64,000 bases of DNA from Cyanobacteria bacterium REEB459 (GTDB lineage: Bacteria; Cyanobacteriota; Cyanobacteriia; Phormidesmidales; Phormidesmidaceae). A program made the translations under genes and the position numbers. Below the pieces are notes generated by a model. It did not search any database. It worked only from the letters and a program-made list of their open reading frames with translations, and was not told the DNA's origin. Shown here piece by piece: positions 17,291 through 25,734 of the stretch (positions within the stretch are counted from its first letter, which is position 1; each line of letters opens with the position of its first letter). Location: assembly GCA_018970085.1 (NCBI GenBank), contig JAGWXD010000008.1, positions 18,490 to 82,489 on the forward strand, in the 5' to 3' direction.

Positions 17291-17611
17291 CTACTTTAAC
17301 GATCTAGTGCAGGTATGGGTAACCTCCCTATCTGAAGCAGAAATGGGGATGCCGACGATGTTTAGGTTGGGCTGATTACTGACTTTGTTTCATAGGAGCT
17401 TACCATACCTCTATAGCGGCCCTGGAACCCTTAATTCTTCGTGAACCCCTTAAGGGTTACCTATTTTTAACTACGAAAGCCCTGGGCCGATCCAATCAGC
17501 TACACTTTAAAATATATTGAGAAAATATATTGAGCTTTAAAGACAGGGAAATGCTCTACGGCCTTGATTTTCTCCAGTTGCATTTTTTTTATATACCTAA
17601 TTGCTAAAGTT
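17291..17611. other. Non-coding region upstream of the glycosyltransferase; 13-bp tandem repeat
   Basis: No gene is seen. The region holds two adjacent copies of AAAATATATTGAG (17509-17521, 17522-17534), flanked by ACTTTAA and GCTTTAAAG, in an otherwise AT-rich patch, then a poly-T stretch just before the coding start. It likely carries the promoter for the GT4 gene; the repeat could be an operator, but this is inference. Confidence 0.5.
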
Positions 17612-18955
17612 ATGGATATCGATATCCTTCCAACCCCAGTAACGGAAATCGTTGCAGACCAGCCTTTACGGGTTTTGATGCTGGCTGAGACTTGTAACCC
17701 CAGCTGGCCTTCTTTGCCCCTATTGGCCTATCGATTAGCTCGGGAGTTATCAACCCAGGTAGAACTGGTGGTAGCTACCCAGATCCGTAATCGGCCTGCT
17801 ATCGAACAGGAGGGTTTGGGCCGTGCTGAGGTGCTGTACTTTGATACAGAAAATATTGCTGCTCCCCTGACTCGATTGGGAAGCTGGCTGCGGGGAGGCA
17901 AGGACATCGGCTGGACCTTGCAAGTGTTGATCGATTACCCCAGTCATCTAGCCTTTGAACGGGCGGTTTGGCAGCGATTTAAGACTGATTTGCGCCAGGG
18001 TCGATTTGATCTGGTCCATCGTTTTACCCCGATGACTCCTCCCATACCCAGTTACATGGCCAGTAAATGTCCGATTCCCCTGGTGTTGGGTCCCCTTAAT
18101 GGAGGTCTACCCTGGCCTCGGCAATTTACCCAGGAGTTAAAGCGAGAGCGAGAATCACTCACCTACCTGCGGGAGGCTTATCGACTATTTCCCTATTATC
18201 GGGCTACCTATAAAAGGCCCCAAACCATCCTGGCTGCCCATGCCCATACTATTAAGGATCTGCCGGCCGGCAGCCGAGCTAAGGTGATCAACTTTCCGGA
18301 TACCGGCTATGATCCAAATCTATTTCCCATGGTCGATCGCCAGCCCGGCGGCCCCATGACTATTCTTTTTGCCGGGCGCCTAGTGCCCTATAAACAGCCA
18401 GCGGTGGTGTTGCAGGCTATTGCCCATAGCCCCCTTCTGCAACAACACCGTTTAGTGGTGATTGGCGATGGCCCAGAACGCCCAAGGCTGGAGCAAATTA
18501 TTCAGGACTACAAGTTAGAGCACTGTGTGGAACTGTTACGGTCAGTTCCCTACGCAGATTTTGCCCGGGTTATGCAGCAGGCAGATATTTTTGCCTTTCC
18601 TTCAATTCGAGAGTTGGGGGGCAACGTGATTCTAGAAGCTATGGCGGTGGGTCTGACCTGCGTGGTTGTGGATTACGGTGGACCGGGTACGTTTATCGAC
18701 GCGGACCGGGGTGTGAAAATCCCCATGGGGGATGTGCACCATCTAATTCAGGCCTACCAACGCACCCTAGAAGATTTAGTCAGCCATCCAGATAAGGTGG
18801 CTCACCTGGGCCGGGCTGCCCATGATCATGTCTTGAGATATTATTCCTGGCAGGCCCGCAGTCGGAAGATGCTGGAAATTTACCATTGGACTCTGGGGCG
18901 GTCTGATACTAAACCTGACTACTGGCAGCAGCCGGCTTTGGGGCCTCAATCCTAG
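17612..18955 (+). CDS. Glycosyltransferase family 4
   Basis: 447 residues from ATG 17612 (MDIDILPTPVTEIVADQPLR); an ATA-rich stretch upstream contains a possible ATG/ATT start 16 codons earlier with poor context. The N-terminal Rossmann half has AETCNPSWPSLPLLAYRLARELS, and the C-terminal half has ILFAGRLVPYKQP, VVIGDGPERPRLE and FPSIRELGGNVILEAMAVGL, with the E-x7-E nucleotide-sugar motif of retaining GT4 enzymes. Acceptor and sugar are unknown; relatives act in exopolysaccharide or glycolipid synthesis. No other polysaccharide genes are near. It is the first intact gene after the accessory region. Confidence 0.88.
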   Translation: MDIDILPTPVTEIVADQPLRVLMLAETCNPSWPSLPLLAYRLARELSTQVELVVATQIRNRPAIEQEGLGRAEVLYFDTENIAAPLTRLGSWLRGGKDIGWTLQVLIDYPSHLAFERAVWQRFKTDLRQGRFDLVHRFTPMTPPIPSYMASKCPIPLVLGPLNGGLPWPRQFTQELKRERESLTYLREAYRLFPYYRATYKRPQTILAAHAHTIKDLPAGSRAKVINFPDTGYDPNLFPMVDRQPGGPMTILFAGRLVPYKQPAVVLQAIAHSPLLQQHRLVVIGDGPERPRLEQIIQDYKLEHCVELLRSVPYADFARVMQQADIFAFPSIRELGGNVILEAMAVGLTCVVVDYGGPGTFIDADRGVKIPMGDVHHLIQAYQRTLEDLVSHPDKVAHLGRAAHDHVLRYYSWQARSRKMLEIYHWTLGRSDTKPDYWQQPALGPQS

Positions 18956-19491
18956 GGGCTGGTGAGCCAAGGGGGAGATGACCTCCAGGGTTGTAGACCT
19001 TAATCGATCGCCAGGGTAAACCTGACCCCCTAGCCTGTCACTACCTACCCCAAATAGTGACAGGCTAGAGTAAACGCTTCCCTAGCCTGTCACCATTTTT
19101 CTGTTAAATGAGTCAATGGTTCTTCTCCCTGAAGCTTACCAAGGTGGACTTTGAGTTAGTAGAGCCTGCCTGGCCCCGCCCACAGCCGCCTCTTGCTAGA
19201 TCCTCGTTTGGTTCTGCCCCTCAGGGCTGACCACCTTTTCTGTGGTGGGGGATGATCTACATCCTCATCTATATACTAACAAATCCTGACTTTTGCCGGG
19301 GCCACCCCTCGAGACTTTTAGAAAAGTCAGGTAACTAGTCACAGCGGCTGGGCTACCGGCTGTCAGTAGGCACCCTCTGCCCTTGAAGGATGGTCACGGC
19401 TACGCGCTCCTGGGTTAATCCCTGGGCCCACCCGAGGGCGGCGGTTTTTACCACTTTGCAGGGGGGCGGGGGCATTGGCCATACCTCTGAG
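18956..19491. other. 536-bp gene-free region with clustered inverted repeats
   Basis: Three copies of CTAGCCTGTCAC occur within 64 bp: direct at 19030-19041 and 19082-19093, inverted at 19057-19068. The first and inverted copies extend to a 14-bp hairpin (19030-19043 with 19055-19068). A second perfect 10-bp inverted repeat, CCTGACTTTT/AAAAGTCAGG, is at 19285-19294 and 19322-19331, and a small CCACC/GGTGG hairpin is at 19231-19247. No convincing gene is seen. The first hairpin could end the GT4 transcript; the rest may be a structured RNA or repeat remnants. Confidence 0.5.
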
Positions 19492-20304
19492 CTAACCAGC
19501 GGGTCGATCACGCTTGAATCGGGCCGACATCACGATTAAAGCTACCAGCAAGATAGAGGCGGCCAGAGCGGCACCGATCGCAATGGCTGGGGTGGGACTA
19601 CTCTGGCGCACGGCGATCGCCAGCAGGGCCCAGATCAACACCAGGGTAAAGGCATAATCCTGCCGTTGCCAGATGACCAGCAGCCCCAGTAGGGTCGCTA
19701 CTGCCAGCATTACCAGAGTCCAAACCAGGGGAGACACTCCCCACCCAGTCCATCCCCAAGCGTAAAGGGCAGAAGCCACATTGACAATGGTGGCCACTCC
19801 AATCCAGGCCAGGTAGATACTAAAGGGTATCTGGCAGAACCAGCGGTCTCGGCGGCGAAACTGAGACTGGCCCCCATGTAAGGTCCGATAAATACCGACT
19901 AAACACAGCAAAATCGTGGCAATGGCCAGAACTGACCAACCAAACTGGCGCAGGGTAAATAGAAAAATCCAGATTACCTGAGCCATACAGGCCAGGATTA
20001 ATAGTTGATTGACCTGCTGTAAACGGCGTTGTCGGCGCTGGGAGGGATAGAGCTGATAAATGCCGTAGGCGATTAACCCCAGATAGATCAGTCCCCAAAT
20101 AGCAAAGGCGTAATTCGCCGGTGTAATCAGCACTCCCGCCAATCTGGTGTTAGCAATTTGACCGACGTTTTGACCACCGGGTGGATGGATGTTAGAAAGG
20201 GTATTAACCACCAGGGTAGTCATAATCGCCCCCAGCGTTGCGATCGCCAGGCCCGGACCAGGCGCAGCCAACCGTTGATCATTGAACCGTTGATCGTTAT
20301 GCAT
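19492..20304 (-). CDS. TspO/MBR-related integral membrane protein
   Basis: 270 residues with about eight hydrophobic helices. The segment PANYAFAIWGLIYLGLIAYGIYQL (about 58-81), the Trp-rich interior and the DRWFCQIPFSIYLAWIGVATIVNVAS stretch (about 157-182) are characteristic of the longer tryptophan-rich sensory protein (TspO-related) group in cyanobacteria. Ligands of this branch are not settled; classical TspO binds tetrapyrroles. It stands alone, with a degenerate oxidoreductase gene upstream. The start at 20304 is an ATG; an alternative would remove the DQRFNDQRL leader, in which NDQR is repeated. Confidence 0.75.
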   Translation of the reverse strand: MHNDQRFNDQRLAAPGPGLAIATLGAIMTTLVVNTLSNIHPPGGQNVGQIANTRLAGVLITPANYAFAIWGLIYLGLIAYGIYQLYPSQRRQRRLQQVNQLLILACMAQVIWIFLFTLRQFGWSVLAIATILLCLVGIYRTLHGGQSQFRRRDRWFCQIPFSIYLAWIGVATIVNVASALYAWGWTGWGVSPLVWTLVMLAVATLLGLLVIWQRQDYAFTLVLIWALLAIAVRQSSPTPAIAIGAALAASILLVALIVMSARFKRDRPAG

Positions 20305-20462
20305 AGAAGGTCATCAGATATCCAGCCTCTCTGTCATCATACTCTTCCCCAGCCCATCCGCAGTGGGCGATGGGGCTGGCCCTGCCTGGTGAGGCCCGAG
20401 AGGGAAGCGGCTCAGCCCACCCCTCTTCAGCTTGGAAGCACTAGAACCGTTAAAGCAAATCA

Positions 20463-20790
20463 TCATCCGGCCATTTCGGGCTGGCGATCGATGGGACCAA
20501 TCCGTTCTCCGGTAATCAGTTCCACCACATCCATACCGTTACTGATCACCCCTGGCACGCTGGGATAGCCGGCACTGGCTCCGACCAAAACCAGGTTAGG
20601 TAGATCGCTCCGATAGCCGAGACGGTGTAACCCACCTGCTGAGGTACAGCTTGGCTCCGTAGATATTGCCCTCGGGCTGCCCCAGAAAGTGCTCCGTGGT
20701 GGTGGGGGTGCCATAGACCCGAAAACGGGTGTAGCGATCCACCTCTGGAATCAGACCCACACACTGGTCATAACCGCCTGATACACCTCG
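20463..20790 (-). pseudogene. FAD-dependent oxidoreductase (CrtO/retinol-saturase type), C-terminal remnant
   Basis: Two leftward frames together give the C-terminal part of an NAD(P)/FAD oxidoreductase. The first reads YDQCVGLIPEVDRYTRFRVYG and TPTTTEHFLGQPEGNIYGAK; after a shift near 20650 the other reads YRSDLPNLVLVGASAGYPSV and PGVISNGMDVVELITGERI. The 'F.G...G..YG.K', 'LPNLVLVGAS..PG.G' order matches the end of carotenoid-oxidoreductase-like proteins. The FAD-binding N-terminus is missing, so it is a dead remnant. The sequence beyond 20790 is AT-rich and carries no recognisable part of it. Confidence 0.65.
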
Positions 20791-20957
20791 CCTAGCGATC
20801 GCAAGGTGTTGTCTATCTGGTTCTATCTTCCCCTGGTAATTAGGGAAATTCACTAAAGGATAGAAAACGATCACAAAAAATGGAAAACTAAATCTTACCT
20901 GAGGCAAAAATGATCAGAGATTAATTTCTCTGACTCAAATCGAGATTTTCTGGGCAC

Positions 20958-21656
20958 CTAACCCGTCGTGCCGACAGGCTTGCGATCCTCGGGGGTAGAG
21001 GTCACCTGCTGTAGGCGATGAAATTCCCGTTCCAGAGCCTGGCCCAGGGAGCGATTTTTGGGATCCACCCGTCTGGCTTTGTGGAGACAGGCGGCGGCTT
21101 TGTTAAACTCCCCGCTGCTAATGGAGGCCTGACCCCAGCGGTAGTAGGTAATTGCCTGCCACTGACGCACCTCGGGGTCTTGGGGAAAGCGATGGGCCAA
21201 CCCCTCCACCAAGGCGATCGCCCGGGCGTAGCGGCGGCTCCGAAAGAATCCCTGTAGCTGGTGAAAGCCAATTTGCTTCAAGTCCTGGTTAGACAGGACT
21301 GGTCTGGAGGCAGCCTGGTCAGAGCGATTGGGGGGAACCGCAGCAGGGCTGGCCGGAGGCACTCCGCTGCTCTGGGGCCGGCCAGGCTCTGGCCGAGAGG
21401 CGGCTTGATAGCCAGGGGCTGGGGATGACCTGAAGGGCGATTGTTCCTGCTGAATACGGGTAGCCGCTGGGGGCAGGGCCTGGGTTAAGGCCCGATAGGC
21501 CTGGGTCACCTGAATAAATTTGTCCTTAGCCTGGCTATTGCCAGGGTTGGTATCGGGGTGATAAAGGCGGGCCAGCTGGCGATAGGCCAGCTTGATGTCG
21601 GTGAAGCTGGCTCCGGTTCGTAATCCTAGAATGCGATATTGGTGTGCCAGAACCAT
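20958..21656 (-). CDS. J-domain protein with C-terminal TPR-like region
   Basis: 232 residues. The J domain is at the N-terminus (about 4-70), with YHPDTNPGNSQAKDKFIQVTQAY containing the HPD motif that stimulates Hsp70. A Pro/Ala/Ser-rich linker (about 75-125) follows, then a helical region with SRRYARAIALVEGLAHRFPQDPE and SGEFNKAAACLHKARRVDPKN that looks like two TPR units. There is no G/F or zinc-finger part, so it is a class C J protein. Client and location unknown. The start at ATG 21656 gives MVLAHQYRILGLRTGASFTD, typical of cyanobacterial J proteins of this kind. Confidence 0.88.
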   Translation of the reverse strand: MVLAHQYRILGLRTGASFTDIKLAYRQLARLYHPDTNPGNSQAKDKFIQVTQAYRALTQALPPAATRIQQEQSPFRSSPAPGYQAASRPEPGRPQSSGVPPASPAAVPPNRSDQAASRPVLSNQDLKQIGFHQLQGFFRSRRYARAIALVEGLAHRFPQDPEVRQWQAITYYRWGQASISSGEFNKAAACLHKARRVDPKNRSLGQALEREFHRLQQVTSTPEDRKPVGTTG

Positions 21657-21865
21657 GGTGAGTGATCCTAGAAAAACTAACTAAGGGAATTGTCCCTAAT
21701 TGTGCCAACTTTCTGGAAAACTGGTGCAAAAAAAATAATCCTCTCCCCTGGTAGGAGGGCTAAGCCTGGTTCTTTGGGGGCGCGGGTGATGCCGGGGCGC
21801 TGGGCTTATACTAGACTAACCGTGTCCCACACTAACCCTGTCCCACCTTCTTTGCTGCCCTTGTC

Positions 21866-23500
21866 ATGAGCATTTTCAAACAGCTGCAAGCCCATGTCCA
21901 AACCCTGGGGTCTGCCCTGACCCCAGAGGTGCGTCAGGCCGCCAAGGAGTACCTGGTGACGTGGATCCAGGCTAATGCTACCCAGCTCGGCACCAAGCCC
22001 CTACCGGCTGCCACCAATGGGGTCATGATGCAAGGGTTCCATTGGTACACCAGCGCCGAGGGTAACCACTGGCGTCACCTGCAGGCAGAGGCCAGGGCTC
22101 TGGCCGCAGTGGGAATAACCGGTATCTGGTTACCTCCTGCCTATAAGGGCATAGGCGGCAGCGGCGATGTCGGCTACGGTGTCTACGATATCTTTGATCT
22201 GGGCGAATTTGACCAAAAGGGTAGCGTGCGCACCAAGTACGGCACTAGTCAGGAATACCAGGAGGCCGTGGCAACCTTACGAGGGGCGGGGATTCAAGTC
22301 TATGCCGATGTGGTGTTCAACCACAAAATGGGGGCGGACTACGAAGAGGACTTTAATGCCACTCCCATGGATCCAGCCAACCGGAACCGGCCCCTGAGGC
22401 CGATGGAAAAGATTAAATCCTGGACTGGCTATAGTTTTCCTGGCCGGGGGGAGACCTATTCCAGCATGAAGTGGCACTGGTGGCATTTCGATTCCGTTGA
22501 TTACAACAGCTACGATGCCGACTTCAGGGCTGTCTGGTTAATCGAGGGCAAGAGCTTCGAAAATAAGGTCAGCCTGGAGTCAGGCAACTTTGATTACCTA
22601 ATGGGTTGTGACCTGGACATAGAACATCCGGAGGTCAGAGGTGAACTAAAGTACTGGGGTGAATGGATACTGGATCGCATTGGCGTTGATGGTTTTCGCA
22701 TTGACGCCATCAAGCATATTAACGGTGACTTTTTTAGCGATTGGCTCGACCACCTGGAAGGCTATGCCCAACGGGACCTGTTCTGTGTAGGGGAGTACTG
22801 GACCTACGACCTGAATACCCTGAGTTGGTACCTGGGCAATTCTGGAGGGCGCCTTAGTTTGTTTGATGCCCCTCTGCATAATAACTTCCACCAGGCCAGC
22901 CGGGCGGGGGGTAACTATGACATGCGCAGGATTCTAGACGGTACCCTGATGAAGGACATTCCTCTGCTGGCGGTGACCCTGGTGGAGAACCATGATACCC
23001 AGCCCCTCCAGGCCCTGGAATCCCCCGTGGAATCCTGGTTTAAGCCCCTTGCCTACGCGATTATTCTACTGCGGGCGGAAGGCTATCCCTGTATCTTTTA
23101 CCCTGACTACTACGGGGCCCACTACCGCGACCGCGGGCGGGATGGTCAGGAGTACGACATTTCTATGGATGCTCACAAAGTCATCATCGATCAACTACTG
23201 GGAGCCCGTCAGCGCTATGCCCATGGGCCCCAGTACGACTATTTTGATCATTTCAACACGATTGGCTGGACCCGGCTGGGGGATCAGGCCCATCCCGGCG
23301 CTATGGCAGTAATTCTCAGCGACGGACCGGCTGGTAGTAAGTGGATGGAGGTGGGCAAGCCCCATACCACCTTCCGCGACCTGACCGGCCACAGACCGGA
23401 ACGGGTAACCACCAACCCTGAGGGGTGGGCCGAGTTTTACTGTAACGGCGGTTCGGTTTCAGTCTGGGTGGAAGACCATTCCCCCTGGCCCTGGTCTTAG
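21866..23500 (+). CDS. Cytoplasmic alpha-amylase (GH13)
   Basis: 544 residues with no signal peptide. The GH13 conserved regions are DVVFNHK (about 149-155), GFRIDAIKHI (nucleophile Asp, about 276-285), FCVGEYW (acid/base Glu) and LVENHDTQP (third Asp). The start of the barrel, NGVMMQGFHWYTSAEGNHW, is typical of the GH13_5 bacterial liquefying alpha-amylases, which lack the starch-binding domain. It would hydrolyse internal alpha-1,4 links of glycogen or maltodextrins. There is an N-terminal extension of about 45 residues before the barrel. The stop overlaps the stop of the convergent antiporter gene by 4 bp. Confidence 0.93.
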   Translation: MSIFKQLQAHVQTLGSALTPEVRQAAKEYLVTWIQANATQLGTKPLPAATNGVMMQGFHWYTSAEGNHWRHLQAEARALAAVGITGIWLPPAYKGIGGSGDVGYGVYDIFDLGEFDQKGSVRTKYGTSQEYQEAVATLRGAGIQVYADVVFNHKMGADYEEDFNATPMDPANRNRPLRPMEKIKSWTGYSFPGRGETYSSMKWHWWHFDSVDYNSYDADFRAVWLIEGKSFENKVSLESGNFDYLMGCDLDIEHPEVRGELKYWGEWILDRIGVDGFRIDAIKHINGDFFSDWLDHLEGYAQRDLFCVGEYWTYDLNTLSWYLGNSGGRLSLFDAPLHNNFHQASRAGGNYDMRRILDGTLMKDIPLLAVTLVENHDTQPLQALESPVESWFKPLAYAIILLRAEGYPCIFYPDYYGAHYRDRGRDGQEYDISMDAHKVIIDQLLGARQRYAHGPQYDYFDHFNTIGWTRLGDQAHPGAMAVILSDGPAGSKWMEVGKPHTTFRDLTGHRPERVTTNPEGWAEFYCNGGSVSVWVEDHSPWPWS

Positions 23501-25440
23501 GTACCCGCAGGTAGGGGGATTTCCTCTACCGTGGGTAGGGTTTCGAGGCTAAGCTGCGGAGGCTGGATGCCCCCAGACAGCCGTTTTAATAGTTTAGGTT
23601 TGGCATCGTAGAGCAGATAGATCAGGCGATCGCCCGCCCGCCAGGTTTCCTGAGCGATCGCCACCTGTAAATGGCCTTCCCGCTCTAGCAGCAGAGGTAT
23701 CATCGTGCCACTATTAATCAAGGCCAGCAAGTGGGCCTGTTGCAACTCCCTCTGGGAATGGCGCAGCCAGGTTTCTCCCAACCGCACCTCTCCCTGCTGC
23801 AGGTAAGTGTTCCACTTTCTCAAGGGCAGTCTAGTCAGCCTTGCCTGCTTCAGGTTAGCTGGTTCGGGGGCTTCTTCCAGTTCAGTTTCCTGCGGTAGCA
23901 CTGCAATTACCTGGGGTGGTGCAAATTCCTCTAGGGCCCGTTGCGCCACTACGGCATTTACCTCTCCGTTTTTGGTGATGGCTAGAAAAGTCCCGGTTTG
24001 GGCCAGACCCGCCTGTTCCAGGGCATCGTGATCAAGGGCGCTGCTAATCAATACCGGCAGGCCCTGGTTAGCGGCCTCTTCGCAGGCCAGGTCACTGGTA
24101 TCGATCAGCACTACCGGGTCACCGTGGTCCCGAATCAAACGGGCAATCAGCAAACTCAAGGGATTACAGCCGACCACCACCGCTCCGGCGGCGTTGGCCT
24201 TAGTCAGACCCAGCCAACGGGCTACCAGCCCGGCGGTGAGCCCCTGTACCAGCACAGTCATAATGATGGTGAGAAATACCAGGGCCTTAATGGCATCACC
24301 ACCGCTTAAGCCTTGCTCTGTTAGCAAAATTGCAAACAAAGAGGCAATGGACGCCGACACAATACCCCGGGGGGCTACCCAGCTGAGAAAGGCTTTCTGA
24401 CGCCAGTTTAAATCGCTGGATCGGGTACATAGCCAGACACTGAGGGGGCGCACTACAACCATTAAAACGCTCACCGTTGCCACTGCCCCCCAGCCCAGGG
24501 CAAACACGCTATCGATGGATAGATCGGCGGCTAGCAAAATAAATAACACCGATACGGCCAACACCGTTAGCTGCCCTTTAAATCGCCGCAGCAGCCGTTC
24601 ATCGGGCACCGACAGCGATCGCACCAGCAACCCCGCCACCACCGTAGCCATTAACCCAGACTCACTGCGCAGGGCCTGGGCTACTCCAAAGGTACTCCAC
24701 AGACCGGCCAACACCACCAGATTCGAGAGGTCTTCGCTGAGCTGGGGGGTAGACTTTAAAAACAGCCCCATCAGCCCCCCCCCCAGGGCTCCTACCGTGA
24801 TGCCAATCGCCAGGCGCAGGGCCAGGCCGCTGAGAATAGAAGCGGCATCGGTATGACCATTCAGCACAATTCCCAGCACCACCACCGCCAGCACAGCTCC
24901 CACCGGGTCAATCAGCACCCCCTCTCCCTCTAAGAGGGTAGAGACCTTGCGATCAACTTTGACCTGGCGCACCAGGGGAGTCACCACCGTAGGACCCGTG
25001 ACCACTACCAGAGAGGCATAGAGAAAGGCCAGGGGCCAGGGAAACTCGCCCAACCAATGGGCCGCCAGCCCTCCCCCCACCAGGGTAATCAGGACTCCGA
25101 GAGTGACCAGATTACGCAGGCTGCTGGACACCTGACCCAGTTCACCTAGTTCCAGGCTTAGCCCTCCTTCGAAGAGAATTAGGGCCACACTCAGGGCGAC
25201 TACCACCTCCAGTCCTACCCCCAGAGCCTGGGGATGGAGCAGGCCCAGGCCATCGGGCCCCAAACCGATGCCAAATAGAAGCAAAAAAATAATACTAGGT
25301 ACGCCACTGAAGAACCCAACCACCTGAGCTGTAACCCCAGCCAATACCGTCAAGACTATTTGTAGGGTCAGGTCAAGGGCGACATCCATAGGCCAGGCAA
25401 GTGGCAAAGTAACTGCTTGGGTGAGAGTCTTCAGACTCAC
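23497..25440 (-). CDS. CPA1-type Na+/H+ (or K+/H+) antiporter with C-terminal TrkA-N domain
   Basis: 647 residues from GTG 25440; ATG 25389 (MDVALDLTLQIVLTVLAG) is an equally good start. About 12 membrane helices fill residues 20-410; TGPTVVTPLVRQVKVDRKVSTLLEGEGVLIDPVGAVLAVVV carries the ion-binding Asp of the family and WVAPRGIVSAS the conserved loop. From about 420 a Rossmann TrkA-N domain follows (AAGAVVVGCNPLSLLIARLI...VVLIDTSDLACEEA), and then an RCK-C-like end. This is the cyanobacterial long antiporter type that is probably gated by a nucleotide. Ion specificity is not visible. Confidence 0.85.
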   Translation of the reverse strand: MSLKTLTQAVTLPLAWPMDVALDLTLQIVLTVLAGVTAQVVGFFSGVPSIIFLLLFGIGLGPDGLGLLHPQALGVGLEVVVALSVALILFEGGLSLELGELGQVSSSLRNLVTLGVLITLVGGGLAAHWLGEFPWPLAFLYASLVVVTGPTVVTPLVRQVKVDRKVSTLLEGEGVLIDPVGAVLAVVVLGIVLNGHTDAASILSGLALRLAIGITVGALGGGLMGLFLKSTPQLSEDLSNLVVLAGLWSTFGVAQALRSESGLMATVVAGLLVRSLSVPDERLLRRFKGQLTVLAVSVLFILLAADLSIDSVFALGWGAVATVSVLMVVVRPLSVWLCTRSSDLNWRQKAFLSWVAPRGIVSASIASLFAILLTEQGLSGGDAIKALVFLTIIMTVLVQGLTAGLVARWLGLTKANAAGAVVVGCNPLSLLIARLIRDHGDPVVLIDTSDLACEEAANQGLPVLISSALDHDALEQAGLAQTGTFLAITKNGEVNAVVAQRALEEFAPPQVIAVLPQETELEEAPEPANLKQARLTRLPLRKWNTYLQQGEVRLGETWLRHSQRELQQAHLLALINSGTMIPLLLEREGHLQVAIAQETWRAGDRLIYLLYDAKPKLLKRLSGGIQPPQLSLETLPTVEEIPLPAGT

Positions 25441-25734
25441 TGAACGCCAGGGGCAGGTAAATTCTGCCGAGGCGAGCTGACCAGCCTGAAAAGGGGCTAG
25501 AAATAGTAGAGCAAAAGCCCTTACCCGCGGTGATTAGGGACAGTGGGCAGGCGGTAGCCAGTCCAAGAGCCATAACCGTTAGTCAGTCTGGTCACGTCCT
25601 GTTTAGAATAGCACTTCTACCTACCCGGTCGGGTTTTACCGATAGTGCTCCCAGGACAGCCGCGGTGCGCTCACCCGCCCTGGCCCAAAGGGGTTGCCAG
25701 AGTTGGCGATCGCTAGCCATCGGTGCCCATAGGT

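Noticed and set aside
19369..19480. Leftward short peptide ending QERVAVTILQGQRVPTDSR
   Set aside because: It looks protein-like but is only about 36 codons with no ribosome site and no family I can name; it might be the tail of a decayed gene, but support is too thin for a feature.
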